Shown here one piece after another: positions 17,815-27,192 of a stretch of 52,698 nt of DNA. Each line of letters starts with the position of its first letter. Positions within the stretch are counted from its first letter, which is position 1. The notes under the pieces were generated by a model. That model was given only the letters and a program-made list of their open reading frames with translations, did no database searches and was not told the origin of the DNA. Source of the stretch: an uncultured Flavobacterium sp. (GTDB taxonomy: Bacteria; Bacteroidota; Bacteroidia; Flavobacteriales; Flavobacteriaceae); NCBI RefSeq assembly GCF_946220915.1, contig NZ_CAMIHH010000010.1:1-52698 (forward strand), written 5' to 3'. The position numbers and the translations under genes were made by a program.

Positions 17815-20058
17815 TCACTTAACTAACACAAACTTATCTTTAAGGTCCGCATCAGAGCTGCCGCCTACCGAAACTTCAAAATCGCCCGGCTCTGCAACGA
17901 ATTTCATATCAATATTATAGAATCTCAGGTCATCGGTTGAAAGATCAAATTCTACCGTCTTTTTCTCACCTTTCCCGATCATTATCTTTTTAAATCCTTT
18001 TAGCTCTTTCACGGGGCGCGTTACCGACCCAACTTCATCCTTTACATACAGCTGCACTACCTCTTCGCCGTCATAATTGCCTGTATTGGTTACGGTAACG
18101 CTAACTTTGAGCTTTCCGCCCATGCCAATGCTTTTTGATGACAGCGTGAGGTTGGAATACTCAAATTTGGTATAGCTAAGGCCATATCCAAAAGGGTAAA
18201 GCGGGCTATTGTCTGAATCAATGTAGCGTGACTTGTATTTCTGCTCTTTGTCTGTAGCGCCAAGGTACGGCCTGCCCGTATTTTTATGGTTGTAATATAA
18301 AGGCACCTGCCCTACATTCCTCGGAAATGTGATAGGTAGTTTCCCGCTTGGGTTATTCATTCCGTAAAGTGTCTGGGCAATGGCATCGCCGCCCATAGTG
18401 CCGGGATACCAAGCCTCAAGTATGGCATCCATCGCATCATTTTCCCAGCTAAGCGTAAGTGGCCTTCCATTCATAAGTACCAATACAACTGGCTTACCCA
18501 GTTTCTTCAATTCGGCAAGGAATTCTTTCTGGATGCCCGGCAGATCGATGTTTGTGCGCGAGGCTGCTTCTCCCGTCATATTCTCGAATTCGCCCATTAC
18601 GGCTACGATAACATCGGCTTTGCGCGCATTGTCTAAGGCTTTCTGCATCATGTCACGGCGCTGGTCAATGATCTCCACGCCTTTATCAAATGTAATTTTA
18701 GCTTTGTCGGCAATGATCTTGTTCACGCCTTCCTGTACGCTTACGGCAAACCCCTGCCGATCGCCCGTTGCAGCCCAGGACCCTATAATGTTCCAGTCGT
18801 CGCTTACCAATGGTCCTACAAACGCCACTTTCTGGTCTTTGCGTAGTGGCAGCACATTATTGCTGTTTTTTAATAACACAACAGACTTGTTGGCTATGCG
18901 GGTCGCGGCATCAAGGTATTCTTTTTTGACAAGCGTTGCAGCCTCCCTTTTTTCATCATTATAACGGTATGGGTCTTCAAAAAGGCCGAGATCGTATTTT
19001 GCTTCAAGTATCCTTTTGCAGGCATCGTTTATCTGCGCTTCGGTCACACGGCCATCGTTAAGCAGTTTTTTTAGGTTTTTCATGTAAATGCCGCCTACCA
19101 TATCCATGTCAATACCTGCATGCATGGATAATTCCCCTGCATGCATTGAGTCTTTAGCATAACCGTGTGGTATCATTTCGTTCATACCGGTATAATCGGT
19201 TACTACAAAGCCTTTAAAATTCCATTCACCCTTCAGTATGTCCCGCATCAGGAACTTGCTCCCGGTGGCAGGCACGCCGGCAATTTCATTAAAAGAAGCC
19301 ATGAATGTTCCCACACCCGCATCAATGGTAGCCTGAAATGGCGGCAGGTAAACTTCGCGCAGCGTGCGTTCGCTCATGTCGACAGTATTGTAGTCCCTCC
19401 CTGCTTCGGCAGCGCCATAGGCGGCAAAATGCTTGGCACAGGCAAGGATGGTATTTAATGACTTAAGGTCATTGCCCTGAAAACCCTTTACACGGGCATA
19501 AGCCATTTTAGAACCCAGGTAAGTATCTTCACCTGCACCTTCAGATACACGGCCCCAGCGGGGATCACGTGAAATATCCACCATAGGGGCAAATGTCCAG
19601 TGCACACCCGATGCCGCAGCTTCATCGGCAGCTATTTTCGAGGACAATTCAGCCGCCTCCAGGTCCCAGCTTGCCGTTTCACCAAGGGTTATCGGGAATA
19701 TCGTCCTGTACCCGTGAATAACGTCGTAGCCAAACAGCAAAGGAATCTTAAGCCTGGAGTTTTTAAGGTTAAGCTCCTGTAGCTCGCGGGTATATTTTAC
19801 GCCCGTTGCATTGAGTATCGACCCAACATTGCCTTTCTTTATTTCCTCAATAAAGTTATCACCGCCTTTTGGGCCTGTAACCGTTCCGTCGGCAGTGAAT
19901 TGTACGGTTTGGGCAATTTTTTCGTCAATTGTCATTTTTGCCATAAGTTCGGCAACAAACTCATCGCGTGGCTTTATTTTTTTTTCGGCTTTCTTTTTCT
20001 GCGCGTGCAGCGATAAAGAGCAGGCCGCTAAAAAGAATACTGTGACTGTAAATCTCAT
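17815..20058 (-). CDS. GH3 beta-glucosidase (BglX-like), periplasmic
   Basis: A 747-residue protein with a signal peptide (MRFTVTVFFLAACSLSLHAQ), the GH3 N-terminal TIM barrel (about 35-370) with nucleophile Asp288 in VVTDYTGM, the alpha/beta sandwich domain (about 390-610), and a C-terminal Fn3-like domain (about 660-740). Length and order match BglX. It removes glucose (or a related sugar) from the non-reducing end of beta-linked oligosaccharides in the periplasm. It follows the PF10091/GH144-like gene of a SusC/SusD locus on the same strand (106-base gap). That partner suggests sophoro-oligosaccharides as substrate, by analogy with known Bacteroidetes beta-1,2-glucan loci. Confidence 0.9.
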   Translation of the reverse strand: MRFTVTVFFLAACSLSLHAQKKKAEKKIKPRDEFVAELMAKMTIDEKIAQTVQFTADGTVTGPKGGDNFIEEIKKGNVGSILNATGVKYTRELQELNLKNSRLKIPLLFGYDVIHGYRTIFPITLGETASWDLEAAELSSKIAADEAAASGVHWTFAPMVDISRDPRWGRVSEGAGEDTYLGSKMAYARVKGFQGNDLKSLNTILACAKHFAAYGAAEAGRDYNTVDMSERTLREVYLPPFQATIDAGVGTFMASFNEIAGVPATGSKFLMRDILKGEWNFKGFVVTDYTGMNEMIPHGYAKDSMHAGELSMHAGIDMDMVGGIYMKNLKKLLNDGRVTEAQINDACKRILEAKYDLGLFEDPYRYNDEKREAATLVKKEYLDAATRIANKSVVLLKNSNNVLPLRKDQKVAFVGPLVSDDWNIIGSWAATGDRQGFAVSVQEGVNKIIADKAKITFDKGVEIIDQRRDMMQKALDNARKADVIVAVMGEFENMTGEAASRTNIDLPGIQKEFLAELKKLGKPVVLVLMNGRPLTLSWENDAMDAILEAWYPGTMGGDAIAQTLYGMNNPSGKLPITFPRNVGQVPLYYNHKNTGRPYLGATDKEQKYKSRYIDSDNSPLYPFGYGLSYTKFEYSNLTLSSKSIGMGGKLKVSVTVTNTGNYDGEEVVQLYVKDEVGSVTRPVKELKGFKKIMIGKGEKKTVEFDLSTDDLRFYNIDMKFVAEPGDFEVSVGGSSDADLKDKFVLVK

Positions 20059-20164
20059 TATATGTAATTTCGAATTTTAGATGTTTTAAAAATACCGTCT
20101 TCCGCCGTGGCCAAAGACGGTACTGAAAAAAAATTGCTATGAAAAAATCCTGATCATTCTGTTC

Positions 20165-21541
20165 TTAAAAATTATGCTGTGCAGAGTGAAAGCCAAGGTT
20201 AAGCAATCCCTGCTGCACTTCGGGCGCCTGCATGAAAAGGTTCCATAACAGGCCGGTACGATGGTTTTCGATCATTGGCGCTATAGTTCCCTGGTCAATG
20301 GCCAGGTACCGTGGGGTTACCCAGTTATGGTGAATGCTAAAAGCATCATAGGGTCCTGCAACGCCAATCAGCCTGTCTTTCCACTCAGCATCTTCATATA
20401 AGAACCTCAGCATTTTCATCGATTCTGCAGGTGTATACGGGAACGATGAGAGCGCCGCAGTAGGTGATATTATGCCCCTGTCGCTATTGGGCGCATGGGC
20501 ATGGTATCCTGTAGACCCATCGGGATTACGGGAATAACTTGCCGTAAGTCCCCATACTTTATCACTGTACCCAGTCCATCCCATAGGGTTGGCAACGCTA
20601 TGGGCATGGTGTATTTTTGCATGGTTTTCCACAAGGGCCTGGTAGTTGCCATATTGGTCGGTAAGGCCGCGCGGGTCCATCCCCAAATAAGAATAGTGTG
20701 CCCAGAATAATGGACCAACATTGCCCGTCGCCCCATTGTAATTGAATATTACCGGGATGTTAAAACGCTGGCCTGCATGCACAATATTGCCATTCCTTGC
20801 CCATGCCTGGTGATAGGCTTCCGCACTTACGGGGTGTGTTGGCGAAGCTGCTGCCATGATATAGGTTATAAGGCACTCATTATAGCCTTCCAGCTTAAAA
20901 TTGAGCTGCCATTCAAAATTGGGCGACCAGTGCCAGTACAGCGCGTTCTCTCCGCGTGTATACCAATCCCACTCCACGCCTTTCCATAGTTCATCGGCCT
21001 GCTGTGCGAGCGCCTGTTCGGCATCGTTGCCATCTTTAAAATATTCGCGGATGCATATCAACCCTTCACACAGAAAAGCAGTTTCTACAAGGTCGCCACC
21101 GTTATCTACTGTGCCAAAAGGGATTACATCGCCTGTATTGCCATTCATCCAGTGCGGCCATGCGCCATGGAACCTATCGGCATTTTCTAAAAAATTCAGT
21201 GCGGTCTGTAGCCTTGCCACAGCCTCGCCCCGGGGAACAAAACCACGCTCAATGCCTGTCACAATGGTCATTAGTCCAAAGCCTGACCCGCCTGTGGTTA
21301 CAATATTGGCATCATTGCCGGGATCGTCAGTATGGTAACGCTCGCGTGCCAGCTTTGAAGCAGGGTGTGCATAGTCCCAAAAATATTTGAGTGCATCCTT
21401 CTGTGCGCGGTCGAGTAGTTCCTCGTCTGTCATTGGCTCCGCAACGGGAGTCGTGTCTTCATTATTCTCATCGCTTTTAGAATCGCATGATGAGCATGAA
21501 ATGCAAAATGTAAGGATGATGAATAACTGGATAATTTTCAC
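20165..21541 (-). CDS. PF10091 glucoamylase-family hydrolase, GH144-like lipoprotein
   Basis: A 458-residue protein whose signal peptide (MKIIQLFIILTFCISCSSC) ends in Cys-rich lipobox candidates, so it is probably surface- or periplasm-anchored. The mature protein is an (alpha/alpha)6-barrel type with conserved segments GSGFGLMTIVTGIERGF, HGAWPHWMNG and GGDLVETAFLCEGL, which I recognise from the family labelled glucoamylase (PF10091). That family includes GH144 endo-beta-1,2-glucanases. An endo-enzyme of this kind next to a GH3 beta-glucosidase, with SusC/SusD, supports breakdown of beta-1,2-glucan. The substrate assignment is inference. Confidence 0.8.
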   Translation of the reverse strand: MKIIQLFIILTFCISCSSCDSKSDENNEDTTPVAEPMTDEELLDRAQKDALKYFWDYAHPASKLARERYHTDDPGNDANIVTTGGSGFGLMTIVTGIERGFVPRGEAVARLQTALNFLENADRFHGAWPHWMNGNTGDVIPFGTVDNGGDLVETAFLCEGLICIREYFKDGNDAEQALAQQADELWKGVEWDWYTRGENALYWHWSPNFEWQLNFKLEGYNECLITYIMAAASPTHPVSAEAYHQAWARNGNIVHAGQRFNIPVIFNYNGATGNVGPLFWAHYSYLGMDPRGLTDQYGNYQALVENHAKIHHAHSVANPMGWTGYSDKVWGLTASYSRNPDGSTGYHAHAPNSDRGIISPTAALSSFPYTPAESMKMLRFLYEDAEWKDRLIGVAGPYDAFSIHHNWVTPRYLAIDQGTIAPMIENHRTGLLWNLFMQAPEVQQGLLNLGFHSAQHNF

Positions 21542-21625
21542 TTGTATTGAATTTTGATGATGATTTTTTGGAATTTTATTTTTTGGAATTACAGTATATT
21601 GGGGGCATACTGTCCAACATTATTG

Positions 21626-21656
21626 GAAAAAATACCCGGCAGGCTGGCCTGCCGGG
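21626..21656 (-). terminator. intra-operon terminator or processing hairpin
   Basis: CCCGGCAGGC (21635-21644) and GCCTGCCGGG (21647-21656) form a very GC-rich palindrome. On the minus strand a T-run (TATTTTTT) follows. It lies between the LamG gene (ends 21686) and the hydrolase gene (starts 21541), so it would reduce readthrough from the susCD part into the enzyme genes or stabilise the upstream mRNA. Confidence 0.75.
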
Positions 21657-21685
21657 ATAGAAAAATTTATTATAACTGCATGGAA

Positions 21686-22612
21686 TTACCTTCCGGCATT
21701 CTCTAGCTCGTAAAGTGAGCCAATCTCTGTCTGTGTAAGTACCCTTTTCCAAAGACGGATCTCATCTACCTGGCCTTTCATGGCTTGTTGCCAAGTGTCA
21801 TTGTTACCTGTCAGCAATGTCCCGAAGCCACCGATCATAGGGTGTGATGATGGGAACATTTTGAATGGAATTGGCGCATTGTTGTTTTCTTTATTTCTAA
21901 GTTCCCATTGCGGGTTAGAAATTTTAGTTCCGTTTACATACAGCCTGTTGCTTGAGTTAGTATGGTCATATACATAAACTACCTGCATCCACTGGTTGGC
22001 AGTTTTATTAACATACACTTGTCCTCCGTCAAGGATATCCTGCTCATTAAGCTTTTCTGCATTGACAGCATCACCGCCAAATATTGCACCGTCTGGCTTG
22101 CTGAATGCAAATACACCTTTTACCTGTAGCGTATCGGCAGTGATAGGCCTGTTGCCTTTTCCTGTTTCGGCCATTACGTTAATTGGGCCATTCCATTCAT
22201 TCTGGGTAGCGTTCATAGGCCTTGTCATTGAGAAGAACATTGTAGCATTGGTACCGTTATTTGCTACCTTAGCCCAAAGGCTTACCGTAAAGCTGCCTGT
22301 CATCTGAGTAAGCGACGGGATTACAGGGTACGAAAGGTAACCACCATTAAAGCTGGCTGCCTGGCCTTTTTTACCTTCTGCCCATGTTGCATTTGGATTA
22401 GCATTTGCAGATACGCCAGAAACGCTCTCTTTGCTGTCACCGTTAAGTGGCCAGTAAGCCATAAGGTCAGCTTCACCTACCTCATCAGCGCTGTCAAAAC
22501 CGCCGATTGGGGGAAGTCCGCCGCCGCCGCCATTGTCGTCGCTGCCGCAAGATGTTAGTACTACCCCTGAAGTAACCGCAAGGGCATAAGCAAAAATTTT
22601 GATTGTTTTCAT
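21686..22612 (-). CDS. LamG/concanavalin A-like surface glycan-binding lipoprotein
   Basis: A 308-residue lipoprotein (signal MKTIKIFAYALAVTSGVVLTSC, Cys22) with a Gly/Asp-rich linker and a LamG-type jelly-roll domain (about 50-305). Typical segments are LMAYWPLNGDSKESVSG, GSFTVSLWAKV and QVDEIRLWKRVLT. Position directly after SusD suggests the SusE-like role of a surface glycan-binding protein that holds the polysaccharide on the cell surface. Confidence 0.82.
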   Translation of the reverse strand: MKTIKIFAYALAVTSGVVLTSCGSDDNGGGGGLPPIGGFDSADEVGEADLMAYWPLNGDSKESVSGVSANANPNATWAEGKKGQAASFNGGYLSYPVIPSLTQMTGSFTVSLWAKVANNGTNATMFFSMTRPMNATQNEWNGPINVMAETGKGNRPITADTLQVKGVFAFSKPDGAIFGGDAVNAEKLNEQDILDGGQVYVNKTANQWMQVVYVYDHTNSSNRLYVNGTKISNPQWELRNKENNNAPIPFKMFPSSHPMIGGFGTLLTGNNDTWQQAMKGQVDEIRLWKRVLTQTEIGSLYELENAGR

Positions 22613-22641
22613 AGTAAATAAATTAAAAAATTAAGTTAGTA

Positions 22642-24123
22642 TTAGTATCCGTTGTTTTGCGTCAATCTTCCTCCGCTAAGTGTTACCTGTGGCTGGGGTA
22701 TGGGGAACAGCTCGTGGGTTCCCGGTATGAATGTTTTGCCCACAGCCGCCATTGCGCTAACGCCCTGGCCTGTCCTTACAATGTCGAACCACCTGTCATG
22801 CTCCATTGCCATTTCCAGCCTGCGCTCTTTCCAGATGGCCTGTAGCGTTACCGCCGCCAGGTCCTCAAGGCCTGCCCTGTCCCTTATCTCGTTTACCTGA
22901 TCCAGCGCTTCGGTCGTATTTCCAATATGGAAAGCCGCTTCTGCACGTATCAGCAATATGTCGCTGTATTTAAGTATCCTAAGGTTCTTGCCGGTCACTC
23001 CTTTGCCAATAAAGCTTTCGGCAATACTGCTTTGGTAAGCCTTGTAGTTGTAGCGCGGGTTGCTCCAGCTGCTTGGTGCAACAAATCCGTCCCAAAGCAC
23101 GCCGGGCACAAACATAATCGTTGCGGCCTTCCTTACATCGCCGGGTTCATAGGCATTTACAAGGCTTTCTGATGGCGTGTTGAAACCCCACCCTAAATCC
23201 GGTACGCCGCGTGGCCCCTGTACATTGGTATAATCAGTGATGCCAAGCGAAGAAGTTGCCTGCACCTCAAATATCGATTCCGATCCGTTTTCTCCCGTTT
23301 CACGCCATACCTGGGCATAATCTTCCAGCAAACCGTATTGCCCCGATGCTATAACTTCGCCAGACATTGCAAAGGCTTCTTCCCAGCGTTCCTGGTACAA
23401 ATAAGCCTTGGCAAGCAAGGCCTGCGCGGCACCTTTGGTAGCACGGCCCAAATCGGCAGGGCCATATTGGCCTTTCAGCGGGAGCACCTCAATGGCAGCA
23501 AGGAGGTCCGCTTCAATCTGAGCATATACTTCCTGCTTAGTTTTCCGTTGGAATACCGTTTCTATGATCTGCTGGTTATCGTTAAGGTCAATATTCCCCA
23601 ACACTACCGGCACACCGCCAAAACATCTTACAAGGTCAAAATACCATAAGGCCCTGAGGAATTTCGCTTCGCCTACCAACCTGTTTTTAAGCGCTTCATC
23701 TATCGCTACCCTGTCCAGGTAAAATATGGCATTGTTGGCCCTGTAAATACCGGCGTAACGGCCTTTCCATACATCATCAAAAGAAACATCCGTTGCATCA
23801 AAAGTCAGGTTGTCAAGCTTGTGCTTATCAGTGCCCGTATCACCCTGCGAAGAGCCTTTATCGGCATCATCTGAGGTTATGCTGGTAATTCCGATCCATG
23901 AAAATGAATTGATGTCATAATCCAGCAGTTTGTTATATACACCGTTTATAAGCTGTACTGCATTATCAGGATTGTTGAGAAAGTCGTCTTCGCTAATTGC
24001 ATTTTGCGGATCCACGTCAAGGTCGCCATCGCACGACATTACCAGCAGGGAGGCACACAGCGTAAGCCCGGCAAATGTTTTATAGGGTAAAAATTTATTC
24101 TTTGTTGTCATTGCTCTTTTCAT
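22642..24123 (-). CDS. SusD/RagB-family nutrient-binding lipoprotein
   Basis: A 493-residue outer-membrane lipoprotein with lipobox Cys (LLVMSCDGD). The start may be the internal Met at 24111 (MTTKNKFLPYK). It shows the TPR-like helices and the C-terminal signature of SusD proteins: LRYSDILLIRAEAAF-type segment (here LRILKYSDILLIRAEAAF), NEIRDRAGL and the ERRLEMAMEHDRWFDIVR motif. It forms the lid over the SusC pore and binds oligosaccharides on the surface. Only 6 bases separate it from susC upstream. Confidence 0.93.
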   Translation of the reverse strand: MKRAMTTKNKFLPYKTFAGLTLCASLLVMSCDGDLDVDPQNAISEDDFLNNPDNAVQLINGVYNKLLDYDINSFSWIGITSITSDDADKGSSQGDTGTDKHKLDNLTFDATDVSFDDVWKGRYAGIYRANNAIFYLDRVAIDEALKNRLVGEAKFLRALWYFDLVRCFGGVPVVLGNIDLNDNQQIIETVFQRKTKQEVYAQIEADLLAAIEVLPLKGQYGPADLGRATKGAAQALLAKAYLYQERWEEAFAMSGEVIASGQYGLLEDYAQVWRETGENGSESIFEVQATSSLGITDYTNVQGPRGVPDLGWGFNTPSESLVNAYEPGDVRKAATIMFVPGVLWDGFVAPSSWSNPRYNYKAYQSSIAESFIGKGVTGKNLRILKYSDILLIRAEAAFHIGNTTEALDQVNEIRDRAGLEDLAAVTLQAIWKERRLEMAMEHDRWFDIVRTGQGVSAMAAVGKTFIPGTHELFPIPQPQVTLSGGRLTQNNGY

Positions 24124-24129
24124 AATTTT

Positions 24130-26955
24130 TTAGAAACTCACATTAAGTCCAAACAGGAATGTTTTGTTTGTAGGGTAAGCATCCAGCTCTATGCCGGCTG
24201 TACCTAACGGGTCACCACTGTTGTTGCCCGAAATTTCCGGTGAAAAGCCTGAGAATTTCGTAAACAGGAATGGGTTGATGGCCGTGGCATACACACGAAC
24301 CTTATCCAGCCCGTCAAGCAGCGGAGGCAATGTATAGCCAAGCGTAATGTTATTGATCCTGAGGTAGTCACCATCTTCAAGATAATACGTTGAAGGTTTA
24401 GGCCTGTCCGATAAAGGTGCAGGATTGGCGGCATTCGGGTTGGAAGGTGTCCAGAAATTGCTCAGCAGGTCTGCTTCTATGTTTTCGCCAATACCCATGC
24501 GCTGTGCCTTTTTGCCATTATAAAGCTTATTGCCTCCCACTCCGTAAGCGTCTACCGAAAAGTCAATGCTCCTGTAGGTAAAGCCAAGATTAAGCCCGTA
24601 GGTATAGTCCGGCAGGTAAGATCCGGCAGCTATGCGGTTTTCGCTCAGTTCAAATGCACCTGCAGCATTGTAGCCTAAAACGTCATACAAGTAAAATGTT
24701 CCCAGTGGCTGCCCAATGATTACCTGCTTGGTAGTTTCACCATTATTCAGGCTTCCGCCTACGTAATCGCCAAAGAAAATATGGTTAACTTCTTTAAGCT
24801 CGTTTTTGTTGTAAGAGAAGTTACCGCCTACCCAGTAATTGAAATCGTTGCCAATGTTATCGTTCCACTTCAGGCTAAGTTCAGCGCCCGAATTAGTTAC
24901 CTTTCCGGCATTAAGGTATACGATCTCCGGAGATACTGCGGCAGGTACTGCAATTGGGAGTATAAGCCTGTCCGATTCGCGTGAATATAGATCGATGGTA
25001 CCTGAAAGCCTGTTGTTCATCGTGGTAAAATCAATGCCTAAGTCAATCTCCGTCATTACCTCCCACGTAAGGCCCGGATCTACCTGGTAAGGAACGTATG
25101 ATCCCGGGTTAGCCGTTCCATTGCCGAACGGATATAAAGCCCCGGTCCTGAAAAGGAGCTGGTTGAGCGGATTGCCACCATAGCCATTTCCAACCTTACC
25201 ATAACCTCCCCTGATCTTCAGGTTGTCAAGGAACGTTACGTTATCCATAAATCCTTCCTCAGTCATTACCCATCCTGCAGAAACCGATGGGAAAGTATCC
25301 CATTGCCTGCCTTCCTGGAATGCACTGATGCCTTCGCGCCTTACTGAAGCAGACAGTAGGTACTTGCCCAGGTAATCGTATTCTGCCCTTGCAAAGTAGG
25401 CTACGGAAACAATTGGCGTTGACGCGGCATTATCTACCACATCGCGCGGTAACATCGGGTTTTCCGAAGTACCGTTATAATCAGAAAAGTTAAGTTTCCA
25501 GTAGTTGGATTGTACAGGGACATTCCATCGTGTGCCGTTAAGGTGTTCTGAAATGTTTGAGGTTGTCCGCGACAAACCTGCGACAACAGTAACGTTGTGG
25601 CTGCCAAACATTTTACTGAATGTTGCAAAGTTGTCCCAGTTCCAGCGATAGGAAGTCGACCTTCTCTGCTGCAGGGTATTTATAGGGCTTTTAGGGAAAA
25701 GCCTAAGGTAATCGGCTGCGGTGCCGGTAGGGTTCTGCGAATACCATACTTCCCTTGACGGTGTAAAGGTGTAGCCCCTCCCCCAGTTGGAAGTCGCACC
25801 AAAATTTGAGTTGAATTTAAGGTATTCCAGTATCTCCAATTCAGCATTTATAGACCCTATGAGGGTAACATCTTTATTTTGCTCATTATGATAGTAGAGC
25901 TGTGCAGCGGGATTAGCTACTGTATTAAACCTGTCAGAGCCGTTAATATCTATAAGGCCTGTTGCAGGATTTCGCAATGGCGCTCCCCACCTGCCATTAT
26001 CAAACCTTACCGGTACAATAGGCGACTGCTTATATGCATTAGTAAATGCGCTTACCGGCTTTACAATGGTTTTTGCGGCAGTAAGGTTAACAAAAGGGGA
26101 GATTTTCAGTTTGTCATTAAGCAGCCTGATCTCATTTTTAAACAGCACGTTCGTCCTTTCAAATTCAGAGCCGTTCAAAATGCCTTTTTCCTTGTAGTTC
26201 CCGGCGCTAAAATAGTAGGACGAATGTTCACCAGCGCCTGATATGGATACCGAATTGCTTATTACTTCACCCGTATCTGTAATTTCGTCAAGCCAATTGG
26301 TATCGTAGGGCTGATTTGAGTTAAAAAGGCTGCTCGATCCAAATGCATAGTTATTATAATAGGCAAACTGGAAACTATTGGCCATTTCTACATCGCGCTG
26401 AATGAACTTTTGCCCATAATATGCGTCATAAGATATTTTCATCTGGCCCTGCCTGCCTTTTTTTGTAGTAATGATAATTACACCATTCGAGCCCTTCTGT
26501 CCGTAAATTGCCAGGGACGATGCATCTTTCAATATATCGATGGATGCAATGTCGTTGGGGTTTATACCGTTAAGGCCCGATGTTTCGATCCCGTCTATCA
26601 CATACAATGGATCCCTTGCCCCGGTAATGGTACCAAGCCCCCTTATGCGTATGGTAGGCTGCCCTCCCGGTTCATCATTGGTAATAATGTTTACTCCTGC
26701 TGCTTTTCCCTGTATGGCCTGAATGGCCGATTGTGCAGGTGTCCTCATTATATCAGCTGCCCTGATTTGTGATACTGACCCTGTGATGGCTCCGGCCTTC
26801 CGGGCACCATAACCAATAAGTACCACTTCCTCCATCTGGTCATCAAAGAAAATGGAATCATTAAAAACGGTATCATTTGCAGTTTGCGGAGGTACCTGCG
26901 AAAATGCTGCAACACCCGTCAATAGCAAAGTAATATTGAGTAATGTTTTCCTCAT
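24130..26955 (-). CDS. SusC/RagA-family TonB-dependent outer-membrane transporter
   Basis: A 941-residue protein with a signal peptide (MRKTLLNITLLLTGVAAFSQ), a TonB-box-like segment EEVVLIGYG, the plug domain with the SusC signatures IRGLGTITGARDPLYVIDG and IASIDILKDASSLAIYG, and a 22-strand barrel ending in FLFGLNVSF. It lacks the N-terminal carboxypeptidase-regulatory-like domain (about 80 residues) of most SusC proteins, which explains its slightly short length. It imports oligosaccharides together with SusD using TonB energy. A -7-like box (TAAATTTG) lies 26 bases upstream. Confidence 0.95.
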   Translation of the reverse strand: MRKTLLNITLLLTGVAAFSQVPPQTANDTVFNDSIFFDDQMEEVVLIGYGARKAGAITGSVSQIRAADIMRTPAQSAIQAIQGKAAGVNIITNDEPGGQPTIRIRGLGTITGARDPLYVIDGIETSGLNGINPNDIASIDILKDASSLAIYGQKGSNGVIIITTKKGRQGQMKISYDAYYGQKFIQRDVEMANSFQFAYYNNYAFGSSSLFNSNQPYDTNWLDEITDTGEVISNSVSISGAGEHSSYYFSAGNYKEKGILNGSEFERTNVLFKNEIRLLNDKLKISPFVNLTAAKTIVKPVSAFTNAYKQSPIVPVRFDNGRWGAPLRNPATGLIDINGSDRFNTVANPAAQLYYHNEQNKDVTLIGSINAELEILEYLKFNSNFGATSNWGRGYTFTPSREVWYSQNPTGTAADYLRLFPKSPINTLQQRRSTSYRWNWDNFATFSKMFGSHNVTVVAGLSRTTSNISEHLNGTRWNVPVQSNYWKLNFSDYNGTSENPMLPRDVVDNAASTPIVSVAYFARAEYDYLGKYLLSASVRREGISAFQEGRQWDTFPSVSAGWVMTEEGFMDNVTFLDNLKIRGGYGKVGNGYGGNPLNQLLFRTGALYPFGNGTANPGSYVPYQVDPGLTWEVMTEIDLGIDFTTMNNRLSGTIDLYSRESDRLILPIAVPAAVSPEIVYLNAGKVTNSGAELSLKWNDNIGNDFNYWVGGNFSYNKNELKEVNHIFFGDYVGGSLNNGETTKQVIIGQPLGTFYLYDVLGYNAAGAFELSENRIAAGSYLPDYTYGLNLGFTYRSIDFSVDAYGVGGNKLYNGKKAQRMGIGENIEADLLSNFWTPSNPNAANPAPLSDRPKPSTYYLEDGDYLRINNITLGYTLPPLLDGLDKVRVYATAINPFLFTKFSGFSPEISGNNSGDPLGTAGIELDAYPTNKTFLFGLNVSF

Positions 26956-26980
26956 GGGTAATTAAAAATTTATTTTAACC

Positions 26981-26988
26981 CAAATTTA
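26981..26988 (-). promoter_or_regulatory. candidate -7 box for susC operon
   Basis: The minus-strand TAAATTTG matches the Bacteroidetes -7 consensus TAnnTTTG, 26 bases upstream of the susC ATG. No good -33 TTTG is seen at the expected distance, which fits a promoter needing an activator such as the upstream regulator. Confidence 0.45.
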
Positions 26989-27029
26989 ATAACTAAAACG
27001 TTATAGTAGCACTGAATGGATGGCACCAA

Positions 27030-27133
27030 ACTACATCAATTTTGAAATATTTAACATTAAAATGTTGTTTTTCAAAAAGTTATATTACTTTAAAACACAT
27101 CATATTTTATAGTATTGATGTAGTGTTGATGTA
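27030..27133. promoter_or_regulatory. candidate activator-binding repeats upstream of susC
   Basis: TTGATGTAGT (27115-27124) is followed one helical turn (11 bases) later by TTGATGTA (27126-27133). The exact inverse, ACTACATCAA, lies at 27030-27039. They sit in the 237-base gap between the regulator gene and susC. Repeated half-sites at helical spacing suggest binding of a dimeric activator, perhaps the LuxR-type regulator at 27193-29937. Confidence 0.45.
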
Positions 27134-27192
27134 TTATAACAATGTAATTTTATAAGATATTTGGTGAGTATCTTTAATGAAATTAGACAATC

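Noticed and set aside
18380..18964. 194-codon plus-strand frame
   Set aside because: Antisense to the GH3 gene; no signal or motif.
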